A DNA stretch of 64,000 nt, taken from positions 12,896,558 through 12,960,557 of the forward strand of contig NC_021684.1 of NCBI RefSeq assembly GCF_000247815.1, read 5' to 3'. The notes under the pieces are model-generated. The model saw nothing but the letters and a program-made list of their open reading frames with translations. It ran no database searches and had not been told where the DNA came from. A program made the position numbers and the translations under genes. The stretch comes from Ficedula albicollis. Its lineage: Eukaryota; Chordata; Aves; Passeriformes; Muscicapidae. Positions within the stretch are counted from its first letter, which is position 1. Each line of letters begins with the position of its first letter. Shown here in pieces: positions 38,901 to 50,781 of this stretch.

Positions 38901-41232
38901 CCAGGATGATGATACAGAGATTCTTTAGCACAGAAGAGAAACAACCTGTATTTAATGTGTTCACAGACATGGAAATTATTTGCAGGCTGGTTATCAATCC
39001 TTCCAGTAGTCTGCTGGAACCTGGAGATATGAGGTAGCTGCTGGAGTTGTCAGAGTTTTGAGTTAAAGAAGAATGAATGCATTGCTGTCAAATGATCCTT
39101 CTTTATTTATTTTTTTTAACCCTACTTTATTATTTATGTGCAAGCAAAAAAAGAAAACAACTGGATGGGAATGAGAAACTAACCTAAAAAATTCTGGCTG
39201 AAACACAGAGACTTAGTCAATAGAGCTGGGTTGTCTTTTTTCTGGAGAGAAGTTTGAAGAGGAGATTCAGATTGGGATCACATTTCACATTTCTCGTTGG
39301 TTTCTCACCAAGCCTGTTCTGTATGTCTTTCAATATACAGGTGTTAATGAAATCAGTTCAATTGCATTCATTACATCTCTATCAGAATTGGTCCAGAATA
39401 CTCTAATAACTCTCAACCTGCTGATTTTTTTCCCAGTGAAAATAGAGATGGGTCAGTCTGAAACTATAGAACTTCATTATTGATTACTTGGAAGCTTGAT
39501 TGATGGTCTTTACTTAGTTCTTAATTAATTAATCTGCATTAGTGATGAGGAAAAGTAGAAATAGTTTTGATTTTAGTACTACTGAAGCTGGGGACATGTC
39601 TTAAATTTCGCAAACAAGCAATGGATAAATGAGAAGTCTCCAGTTCAGTAGAGTTCACCACAGGCTTCAGACTACTAATTTTGTTCTTTGTTTAGCTTTT
39701 TCTTAGAATGGAGCCTGAGTCTACAAGCATATTTTCTTTCATCTCTAAGCTTGAAATTGCTCAGTATCGGTCGTTAGGTAGAGGACAAGTCAAAGCTGGA
39801 ACTTGGACTTTCCTCTTGTAAGTCATATTTAGGTTTGCTGTAGATCCACTTGGCTACTTGGTTGGCAATGAGGTAGGATTTTTGTGCCATCTTAATGTGC
39901 CCTGATAGAAAATTACATAAATAAAATAGAGTTCTCAGAGGGCCTTTAGGACCAAATTTGTTCTCCCCAAAATTTAGAAAACCCTTAATATAACAATGCT
40001 GGGTTTTTCCCTTTAAAGATGGACAATTCCCAGCTTGTGGAATTTTGTACCAGTAATTGTAAGCACTGATCTTAAATGAAATATCCTGGAGTGGACATAT
40101 ATGTGCACATGCACACATATGTGTATCTTTATGCACAGCTAGATTTTGAATTTAGCTTCTAGAGATTTATTAAAGTGATGTGGTGTCACCTCCTGCTTTA
40201 TAGGAGCCCTTAGTTAAAAATATATGAGGGTAGTGATTGTAAAACCATCATGTTACAAACATTAGTTAATGCTTCTGTCAGTCAGTTCTCTCTGGTGTGC
40301 AGTAGTCTCACATCAGAAGGCATTAATCTTACACTGGCTGATAGACAGAAATGCAGCATTGCTCTTCTGTTAAATCAAAATGTGCCCAGTTGTTTGCAGA
40401 AATGTGTTCCACTCCTGCCAGTAAGAGGCTCTGCTCTTTTGATAACATGCTGTGTTCTTGCCTTCTTATGAAAGATTTTGACTTTTCACTAATGTACTTA
40501 AATCTTTGGCTTTCAACAAAGGAAAATAGTGCAGGTCATTCTAGACCTAAAAGGACCCCAAATTGCCTATATTAGTTCCCCAAACCAAAAGGATTTGAGG
40601 GAATGTAGCTGTACTAAATACTAAAAAGCTACAGTAAAAGCCACAATTTGGTGCTGAAAGTCCAGTTCTGTTCTTGCTTCCCTTCATTGTCCTCAGCCAC
40701 AGCCTCTGTGATCTCACACCTCTGCTTCAGTTCCAGGAAAGTCTGTTCATATATGTCAGTATACACACGTGTATGTGTATGAATACCTGTATCTTGTATG
40801 TTCTAGCTCTTGTCTTTAGAACCTTTTTTACCTCTCTTTTGCAAGACCACCTGAGGTGTTTCGGTTGCTTATTGTCAACCTTGGCTGCTTCCATGGCTTC
40901 TCACAGCCAGACCCTTACTGTTTGGTTTCCAGTTTTTGTTTGTCTTTGTTCTCTGGACTGCTTTCCCTGTGGATTCTTTAGCATGTTTGCCATTAGGTTT
41001 TTATCTTCTTGAAATGTCAAGCCTACTGCTTCATGTACTTTCTATTTTGTAAGTGGGGAGTGATATTAATTCTGTTTACTTGGTACCTTGTACAAGGTTA
41101 CCAGTTTGATAGTCCTCTAAGCAGCATTATGTTCTGTCATATTTAATGTTAAAATATCATTATGTGCCATTGGCTTGCAAATTACCTTTTTGTCTTTAAA
41201 ATGTAGAATTTTTTTTCTGTTGTTTTTTGCAG
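35989..41232. other. Non-coding stretch, no gene seen
   Basis: Unique AT-rich DNA. Open frames such as 39774-40136 (minus, 120 codons) are unrecognised. Two perfectly alternating purine-pyrimidine tracts occur at 40095-40126 and 40759-40781. Confidence 0.5.
40095..40126. repeat. Perfect 32-base alternating purine-pyrimidine tract
   Basis: From acatatatgtgcacatgcac through acatatgtgtat, every step alternates purine and pyrimidine, which is a Z-DNA-prone composition. It is also nearly self-complementary around its centre. A second 23-base alternating tract (40759-40781) lies about 650 bases downstream. Confidence 0.85.
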
Positions 41233-41275
41233 AATTGATAAAGGCTTTGGCCAACTATGAAAGTATAGGCAGGAA
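41233..41275 (+). other. Exon-like block with strong splice-site motifs
   Basis: A textbook acceptor (ttttttttctgttgtttttt then gcag, AG at 41231-41232) is followed 43 bases later by a good donor, GGAA/GTAAGC at 41275/41276. One frame is open through the block and reads LIKALANYESIGR. I do not recognise the peptide. It could be a microexon, an exon of a non-coding RNA, or a chance pairing; such pairs occur by chance in vertebrate introns. No neighbouring exon was identified. Confidence 0.22.
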
Positions 41276-41573
41276 GTAAGCTCAGTTGCCTCCTCCACAG
41301 TGCTGTTGGGTATTCATTAATTGGGTCCTGTACAAAACCAGGTTGCAACACAATTCACTTCTCCCTCTTTCCAGGTTGAACCCATCTATTGCTAATCACT
41401 GAACTTAGGTGTAGCACTGAGCTTGTTTCCTGTGTATGAATTGTGCCATCATTGCTGTACTTATTAATCTTTATATACTAGTGTTACACAGTATGGTCTA
41501 AAAAGCATTCCTTGACCTTTTATTTCCAGTGCCTTGTATTTCTACCTTGAGTCCAGCAGCTTTTCATAGTTGT
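41276..41573. other. Short non-coding interval
   Basis: Unique sequence between the exon-like block and the 74-base tandem duplication. Nothing recognised. Confidence 0.5.
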
Positions 41574-41722
41574 ACTCACAAAAGTTTTGCTGAACATGCC
41601 CTCCCCTTTAAAAGTCTTCTTGGACCAGGGTATGCAGTCTGTCTGATACTCACAAAAGTTTTGCTGAACATGCCCTCCTCTTTAAAAGTCTTCTTGGACC
41701 AGGGTATGCATGCTGTCTGTAT
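41574..41722. repeat. Two-copy tandem duplication, 74-base period
   Basis: The block starting actcacaaaagttttgctga and running through cttcttggaccagggtatgc occurs at 41574 and 41648. One internal difference is seen (ccctcccctt versus ccctcctctt), with slight divergence at the 3' edge. Confidence 0.9.
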
Positions 41723-44700
41723 AATCTTCTGTTCATAGTCTTATCATTGAGTTTAGGATCTTTGCCTGTAGTTTTAGCTCTTTAGCTCTGTAGTTTTCTG
41801 GTTTGGTTCTTAGTTCTGTTTTAAGTGTGAATGTAATGTAAGCTTTCCTCAAATGCTTAGCCCTATTGAAAAAATGCAGTTTTCTAGGGCGGTGTACAAG
41901 CCAGTGCTGCTAAGAATAGTGATGTTACAAAGGCTTTGAACCATATAATGCTATGGATTTTTTTTTCAGAGAAGTTCTTTTTACTGAGGGTCCCACCCCA
42001 AGCTGAGCTTTCTGCAGTTCAGTGTGAGAGAAGAGCTCACAGTTCTGTGATATTCAGAGGGATTTGAGCTACTGCTGGTTTTGAAAGAGAAAGTACCAAA
42101 AAGGGGTGCAATAGAAACCCTAAAGCACATAAAACTGCTTCCACAGTGTTTGTTGTATTTTTTTTTTCATCTCTCTTGGCTTTACAATTCTGGATACAGA
42201 ATATCCTTTATGACTTTTCTTGAACTGAATTCTTCTTTTTTGACTGCTCTGATACTGTCCTTAGTTGCAAAAATAAGATATGTTGCCCCACTAGTTTAAG
42301 CATATTTTGGTTCTGTGAAGTTTTCTTTTCCTCCCTGCTGTTCATGAGCATAAAGGAATAAATTTTTAATTCACACAGTACTAATTGTATTTCCTGATTA
42401 GTCTTCTTAAAACCTACAACCTTCTCAAGGACAGTCCTGCCTCTGGGCAGACTCATATTGATGCTTCTGTGTTTGGAGTGTTTGAAATCCTTGCACTCTT
42501 TAGACTTATCTGAGCAGTCTCTTGGTATCTTGGGGAAGAAACCCCCCCCTTCCCTCCCAAACCATTTGTATTGCCCTTGCACATTTGGTATATGCCCTGT
42601 TGTTTTAGATTTCCTGGATATGAAGTGTTCCAGTAGCTGAAAAAGATGGAAAAGCAGTACTTTAGGCCTTCTGTGGAAAGCTGATGTAGGAATGTGGTGC
42701 AGGAGAATATTGAGAAAATACTTTATTAAATTCCAACCAAATGTTAACTATCCCTCGTATTGATTTGATGCTGTTGGTGCTCTCTTTCCCTGCTCTGTTC
42801 TCTTGCTTCTTGTCCTCCAAGAGGTGGAATTTATCACCTTGCAGGCAGATGGGGCATTTGGCAGAAGCAGGATCCAGATGTAAAGCTTTGGAAAGTTCCC
42901 AACAGCAGCATCTGGGCTTGTCTCTGGCTTACTGCCTGAATTCTTTGTGAACTCGGAACAGCTGGCTGTGAAACTGCCTCTGAGGTTATCTCGGGGGTGG
43001 TTGCTACAGATCCGGCTGTGAAATCATATTCTCCTGACATACCTCTCCACTCAGAGGAAATGTACCCCTACGTTTACATGCAGAAATCTTCTTGTAGCTC
43101 AAACTTCAAATGTACTGTATAAAATACGAGCATGTATCCTTTTGTACCCACAAGATGAGTAATCTGGAAGCTGCATGAGGAATAAGCTTGTGTGTGAGTG
43201 GATCCATGTCAATGCATTTCTGTGTGAGAATATGGATAATTGTTAGCAGATTCTGCACTACTACGACTGCTTTGACTCCAAGTCCACGGGCATGTGCCAG
43301 CAGAATATTTGGCTAAATATCTTTGCCTTTCATGTAGCAGCAGAACACTGTAGGTTTTGGGCACGTTGCCTTCTGTCCATTTTACTTAAAACACAGCCTT
43401 GCGCAGTTGAATCATGTTGCCTTCATGATGTGAAACTTAGTTCTGTGCACAGGTCTGACAAAGACTAATTTTTCAGACTTAGATCACTCCTAGTTCAGTG
43501 TCAGACACTCTTTGCAGTGGGAATATTCACTACAAGATAGATTTCAGTGCAGTCAAAACAAAACAAATGTGCATTGAGTCAGTACTCTATGAAGTTCACC
43601 ATAGCTGTCTACATCATGAGCGGAAAATTGTCTGTCCTCTATTTATGATAAGTCATTGATTAGAATACACCTGAAATATTGTGTTGAAAATACATATGTA
43701 TTGTCTATGCAGATGTATTTCAAGTATTTGTCCATCTGTGTGTAGTGTGGAATATATGTATAATTTAATGACAAGACTTGTGAGTTTTGGTGCTTCAGGA
43801 CATAAAAAGAAATATCTTTTTTATATTTTAAAAATAAAAATGTTGTAAACATTTATTTGGAATGACTTCCATTGGATTGACTGCTTATTAATACATAAGA
43901 AAGAAAGGCCTAATACTGAATTTGACTATTTCAATGTGTATCTTTGGGCACATCCATGCTGTTTTTATGCATGCTTTCATTCATAGTAGAATAATGCAAT
44001 AAGTTTAGGGTGAAAAGTGTGTTAAAATGGTAGAATTTTTGCCACTGATTTCTACTAAGTCCTTGGTAGGTGTTTTTCATTGTCATGTCTACTTAAAGTT
44101 TACTTAAATCAAGACTGCTTGAGTCTTACAAGATGAGCTGGTCCATCTGACTCACTCTGCACTCCTAGCCCACTGAGAATGTAGTCACTGTTTTTCTTTA
44201 TGATAAATTGGAATATACAAATGATAAAGGCAAGAAAGGATATTTTGCTTTCTGGCATGTTTTTCTTATTTCCTTGGATCAAATTTTCAATACAAGAATG
44301 AGGAGCAGTTTAATTTCTTGAGGTCAACTCTACTAAAGCACCTGTCTTGGTGTTTTAGTGCTGCAAGTGCTGGACAAGTGCTGTCCATGGACATATTCTG
44401 TCTTTGACATCATAGGGGAAGTCTGTACACCTGCTTGTAGTGCAGGTTCCCTGCCACTGTCTTCTTTCCACAACTCAGCTGTTAGCAGAGAATTTTTGCA
44501 ATTGGGGGAACACATCTGTTCCTCTCTCTCCTTTTAACGTTGAAGATGCTGCTCTCACCAACTCTTGCTGTTCTGGGTGAGTTTGGTGGGTAAAGTCAGA
44601 GATATCAGACAGCACTGGAGTTGTACCTTGTGCATGACCTCTGCCAGTCAGGTCAGGTTAGCAATTGCTGCATTAGACACAGCAAGCACTGATTCCCCTG

Positions 44701-46554
44701 TTGTGACTTCCTCTCTTCGTAATTACTGAGATCCATCTCTTTCCATTACCTAATATTGAAAGTGCAGTAGGCATGGAAAAGTATTTCTATCATGTGGAAC
44801 AGAGATAATGGGGGAATCATAAAGGAGAACAGTGTTTTCTCTATTCCAGACTACTTTTCTGTGGTTTTTATATTCCTTTAGGTATAAAAAAAATAATAGT
44901 ATTTACTTTTTAATTTTAGAACTGTAGCAGGTGGTGGGAAAAGACAGGATGATATAAAGCATTTCACTTCTCATGATTCAGTTTGGGGCCATACTATGTT
45001 CACTGCTTCCAAATTTACATGATTTACTCCCACAGAATTACTGTCCCTGAAAGGGTGATTGCTGCACTGATATACCTAAATCTACAACTGCTTGGTGTAG
45101 TTTAGGACAGGTGCTGAGTAGTAAGTCCTGCTGTTGTGCTAATCACCAATAACTTCCTAAAATGAGTTGGTACTTGGGAAGATATGTTGAGATTTTAAAA
45201 GAGTCTTACATACATATCTAAGTAGTCTTGGCTCATCGGATATAAGGTCTACGAAGTACAGAGCAGAAATTGGTTGAATACATCTAACAGCCAAAGTAAT
45301 ATCTGAACCTGCTTGGTTTCTCATTCTCTATTGTCAGAAAAGTGGGTTTTCTGGCACCCTTTTGTGATGTTTTCTGGAGAAAATGGTAGAATCTATAGCA
45401 AAACCCTCTGCCTCTTTAGCTCAAGCAGTGCATCTGTTAGCAAGCATGGTGTGTGAGCTGCTGTGGCTACAATGGAATTAAAGCTAAAAAGAATAATTTT
45501 CATACTGTAATGCCATTTAGTCTGTCACTTGCAATTTACCTTTTAAGAGCAGTTCTGGGTCACCGACTTATTCTTAACTTACAGTTTCAGAATGACCATG
45601 GAATTTTGCACAAAAATGAGACAAAAATGAGACAAAAGCTGTCTGTTCAGTTTCCTGGGTGCAGCAGGAACATATGATTATTAAAAAGATATTAAGAAAA
45701 TTATAAAAAAAAATCTTCTTTCCCTCAGACGGTGTCATAGTAGTTTTAAAAGGAACTTTTCCCTTTAACAGTAATTTGTTTTTGTGTACTCTGAATAATA
45801 GAAATTCACTTTTCCACTGTTCCAGATGACAGGGAAAACTGTTTAATCAGCATTATATCTTCAAAACTGCATTTAGCAAATAAAAGTGTGGTGGACTTTA
45901 AATATAAATAAGACTCATCCCTTGGATCTTCTTTTAACTGCAAACCTTCAAAGAAATTATATTTTTACTCCCAGCAAATTACCTAGGAGAAAAAAAATGA
46001 CAAGAGTAATCTATTTTTTTCACAGCTGGTCGGTTGGCCAGAGTTTCTCATCAAGGAGTACATGCTGTTTGCTCCCCAGATGGACAGGCTGTATGAGTAA
46101 CAAGTCCACAGAGCCTGGGACACAAGGTAGAAATTATACTGCCTGTGCTTTTAATCTTGCACAGCTCTGCTTGTTGGTAATTGCAGGTGGCCCCCATCCA
46201 AATGAGACTCCATTGGGACAGTATCCTATATCTTGTCAAAATGAGTCCCATCAAATCCTCAACTGGAATTAGGCCAAAATACTGAAATAATTATGGGAGA
46301 CTTATTTTTAAAAAGTTGAAGCCCCATAATGGTGACAATTAGATATTTAAGTACCATCAACTGTAACCACAATTTAGTTTCTTCTACTTGGTCCATTTTG
46401 TCGGTCTGGCTCAGTGCTACAATGAGAGGTACTGAGCAAAAAATACACGAGAACGTGACTGTGAACACTTGTGCTGGGGAGTCTATATAATGCTGGAGCA
46501 GCAGTGCTTGAGCAGTGCCTTGTGAATTCCCTGAGGCTTGGAATAGAAATGCTG
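41723..46554. other. Non-coding stretch, no gene seen
   Basis: Unique sequence. Open frames up to 124 codons (42208-42582, minus) show no recognisable family and no splice context. A small 12-base direct repeat (aaaatgagacaa) occurs near 45610. Confidence 0.5.
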
Positions 46555-46725
46555 CCTGTACACTGGCACACAGATATTTGGGTCACATCTTGCTCATCTT
46601 GCTTTCCCTTTAATTTAAAGCATGTTTGCTGCTGTCCTCGGCCTGTACACTGGCACACAGATATTTGGGTCATATCTTGCTCATCTTGCTTTCCCTTAAT
46701 TTAAAGCATGTTTGCTGCTGTCCTC
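46555..46725. repeat. Two-copy tandem duplication, 87-base period
   Basis: The block starting cctgtacactggcacacaga and ending gtttgctgctgtcctc occurs at 46555 and 46642. Differences are gtcacatc versus gtcatatc and one missing T in the second copy. Short open frames on both strands run through it only because the unit repeats. Confidence 0.93.
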
Positions 46726-48941
46726 ATTCTGCCCAGGGGTACTCCTGCTTTATCAGTCAAAAGGCATGGAGATTTCAGACCCTTTTTTGTGAGAGTCTTA
46801 TAAGAAAGTCTGAATTACAAAGTGATTCCATACATAAGCCCTGAACTGTTTCCTTGGGGACACCAACCTCCCCCTCTCCTCATTGAGTCTAGATGTTGAA
46901 GACCTGCATTTTCTTCTTCCTGTGCTTTTGAGATGCCATACCAGAGCTGAAACATCTCAAAGATATACTAAAAGGCTATTGGGCATATTTAAAAGTGATA
47001 TGTCTAATTTCTAAAGAAAGCCTCGAGGCAAAGTGCTTTCTCTTACTCTGATGTAATCCTACTGACTCCGAAATCATTACACTTTTAAGCTAGGCATGTA
47101 AACAGCAAAATCCAGACTCATTAGTGTAAGACTTGGAGAGCTGCTGTCTGAGATGTCATGGTAACTGGAGCTTTCTGCTTTCCCCACCATTTCATGAGAG
47201 CTGTGGGGCTGGAGCAGAGCAGAGGCCAGTCCAGTCCAGTGCTCATCTCCTCCAGGGACAGCACAGAGAGAGTTCTGGTCTTTCAGCTTGGCTCAGTGTG
47301 CCTGTTGAAAACAGACATGCTCTCTTGGTCCCTCTTTTTAAAATCTCACTTCTGAAAATCATGCTGGTGTGCAAACTTGGTGCTGACTACATGGATTAGA
47401 AGTGAGATACTTCTGGCTGTTGTAGATGAAACCTCCTCAGACCTCTTTGTGTCTGCTCTCCCTTTCTGGCTGGTCCGGCTCTATTGTGTATGTGAGGAAG
47501 ATGCATGGATATGGGTAGGAAAAGGTCAGATCTGGGGAAAATGTAATCAATTTATTTAGTTTTTTAGTGTTCTACTGAATGGAGATATTACAATGTTTTA
47601 TCTGGTGTCTGGAAGTCTCTTGGTATGGATAGGCACTGGGCTCATGCAGTATGCTTGAGACACAACTAGGACCAGAAGGAATCTCTCTGCACAACCCTTT
47701 ATTTTCCCTCATAATGCTCAAAGCTGAATTCCTGCTGTGACATTACTTCAGGATCTCATGTCCACTCCTGTCCTCCTTGCTCTTTCTAGCTATCCTACAG
47801 AATTCAGCAGGCTAAGGTGGATACAGCCCTTTCCCCCTGTAAATAAAGGGCCACTGGCAGCATTCCTTGGTGATATTTGACAGAGCAGTCACAGCGTACG
47901 TGAGTCCTGGGCCCTCAGAGTGCAATCTGCCTTGGAACAGTTCTGCTGATAGTTCCACAGCAGATGTGTGTGGGGGCTGATTTCTTGTTAGCCCTGTAGA
48001 CTACTTTATCTTCAGCAACCTTCTCAAACCTCAAGGTAATTTAGATAAAGCATTTGTGCCCTTGCTCAGCTTCATGATCAATATTTAACTGCTTTGCTAT
48101 TATAAAGATACCTTGCTAACGAGCACATGGCATACACCGTCTGCTAGAGTGCACATTTGTTGGTAATTTTTCTCCTCCCTAAGAAAGTAACATAAGACTG
48201 TATGCAAACAACAGCATCACTAAGCAGCATGTTTATATCAATGTGGGCAGAGGGGCTAAATCTGAACAAGCTACAGATAAAAAAAATACAGTGTAGTTCT
48301 TGTGTAGCTGAAAAACTGGTGAAAGGTGGTTTGAGTTTTCTTTTTCTGTATGTGTGTTGTTGTTTTGCTTTTTTCCTTTCCCCTCCCCCCCACTTTGGTG
48401 GGAGACTAGAAAAACCTTTCTAAACAAGTCATATTGCCTGAAATAATACATCTCTGCACCACAGGCATAACACCTGTACAATTGATTTTTTAGTCTGGAA
48501 AATAATTGTTGAAGATTAACAGCCCTTTGTTTGGTTAATGTCTGTTCTGTCCTGGTTTTGGCAGCAGCAAATGTAAGTGTTGTTAGTCCTCTAGAGTCCA
48601 GAATGACAAGGCCAATTGGAATTCTGGAATGCCAGGTGATTGTCTTGTACTGCTGGTCTATCAGAAGGAAACTGAGAGCTTAGAATTTGGACAGTAACAA
48701 TTCATGCTCCTTTATGCTATAAGAAGGAGATGAGAAGAAGCCAAATAAAGATTTGAAAGACCTGAAAGAACAGGTGAGTGCAGAGTTAAATATGTTCCAA
48801 AATAGGTAAACTTCTATTTTTGCTGTCTTTTGAGTAGAGGAAAAGCTCAGCTGAAGCCTGCAGAACTGTTTCATGAACACCACAGCAGCTCAGTGTTCCC
48901 CATGGCTGTGCATGAGTGGCTTTAGGAGTTTGTCTTACTAC

Positions 48942-48943
<2 letters not shown>
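46726..48943. other. Non-coding stretch, one weak exon-like site
   Basis: Unique sequence. A good splice-donor motif, GAACAG/GTGAGT, has its cut at 48773/48774 and is preceded by a 16-codon open stretch, GDEKKPNKDLKDLKEQ. The upstream acceptor (ctataag at 48723) is poor, so this is weak evidence for an exon. No gene is called. Confidence 0.45.
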
Positions 48944-49602
<659 letters not shown>

Positions 49603-50706
49603 TATTTGGCCATTCTCTTCTTTCAGGCCAGTTTTGAGCAGTGGTTTCTTATGGTTGTTCCAGCAGCCCATCATGTAGATCCACTCTCAGCATTACCCAA
49701 TCATCAGCTCCCAAAGGAAATTGGGAACTGCTCACAACAAACAGGTTTCAGAGCCTTGAATAGGATGTGACTCATGGGTTTATGGCACCTACCCCACAGA
49801 TGTCCTGATGAGCTTACAGCATGTCAGCATTTTCCCATTGTTCAGAACCACATGCCAGCAAGTGCCCAGAGAGATTTCTTCTTCCACTGGGTCATTGCTT
49901 TTGTCATCCTGGGCTGCAGTAATCAGGTCAGACTAGGCTGAACTTTGTGCATTTGCGTGAGAGAGAGAAACCTTTCCTGTGTCATTTCAGTATTATTTCA
50001 GAGTTGATTTCATTAGCCCTTTTCATTTTTAGCTCATGCAGGAAGCATTCTTTTTCCTTACCCACTTAGCCAGAAACATCATGGGCAGTTTTATGGTTTT
50101 GCTACAAAAAATATCTGAGCAGCAGCCTTGAACATTCTATGAAAGCAGAGTCTGTGGCAGTTCCATGTGGCTACATCTGCCAAGGCAGCCATCTGTATCC
50201 CAGGGGAATTAGGGTCAGACACTGCCCCCTCTAATGATGAGCAAATAGGGATTTAATGCAAGCGTGTTCAGGCTGAGATATGAAACAAGGAAGCAAGCTG
50301 TTCATATATTGAGTGTGGCATATTCCAAAGGTGTGAGAAAAATGATTGTTGCTTACTTCATTGGGATATTGGTACATCTGGTGGGGATAGCAGAGAATTG
50401 TTGCTGGTGTGTAACCAGAAGCCTATACTAGAAGCCAAATGCTGGTAAAAGCTCAAGTGAAATGTGATGGAATCTAGAGTTGCATCTTGGATCCGATGGC
50501 AAAGCCATGGCCTGATTCAGAATTCAATGCCAAACTTCTTTTAGCTTCAAGGAAGTTGGAATCTGAAGGCTGGAAATTAAAAGAATACTTACATATGGCT
50601 GGCCTTCAGTTTTCCATCAAAGGTACAGCATGAGGAAATTAGGAAGTTGATGAAAAGATGGATTGTGAAGTGCAAAACTCTGTAGCACCTTAGCCATGGC
50701 AAAAAT
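49603..50706. other. Non-coding stretch, nothing recognised
   Basis: Unique sequence, moderately AT-rich, with no long open frame and no repeat that I can name. Confidence 0.5.
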
Positions 50707-50781
50707 GTTTTAAATCACGTTTTAAATTTAATGTTTTAAATTTAAATGTTTTAAATTCCACGTGAATGAATACACGTGGAA
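50707..50781. promoter_or_regulatory. GTTTTAAAT repeats beside paired E-boxes in an inverted repeat
   Basis: Four copies of gttttaaat start at 50707, 50719, 50733 and 50748. Immediately after them lies an inverted repeat with arms ttccacgtg (50756-50764) and cacgtggaa (50773-50781), separated by 8 bases. Each arm holds a canonical CACGTG E-box, the site of bHLH factors such as USF, MYC/MAX or CLOCK/BMAL1. Binding or function is inference only, as no promoter or gene is recognised nearby. Confidence 0.5.

Noticed and set aside
39774..40136. 120-codon minus-strand frame
   Set aside because: No family recognised. Its N-terminal part reads through the alternating purine-pyrimidine tract, which suggests chance.
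42208..42582. 124-codon minus-strand frame
   Set aside because: Lys/Gln/Ser-rich C-terminal end, no recognisable domain, no splice sites or CpG-rich start nearby.
46374..46844. Overlapping frames containing a repeated peptide on both strands
   Set aside because: The peptide repeat simply reflects the 87-base tandem duplication, which happens to have few stops. There is no other coding evidence.
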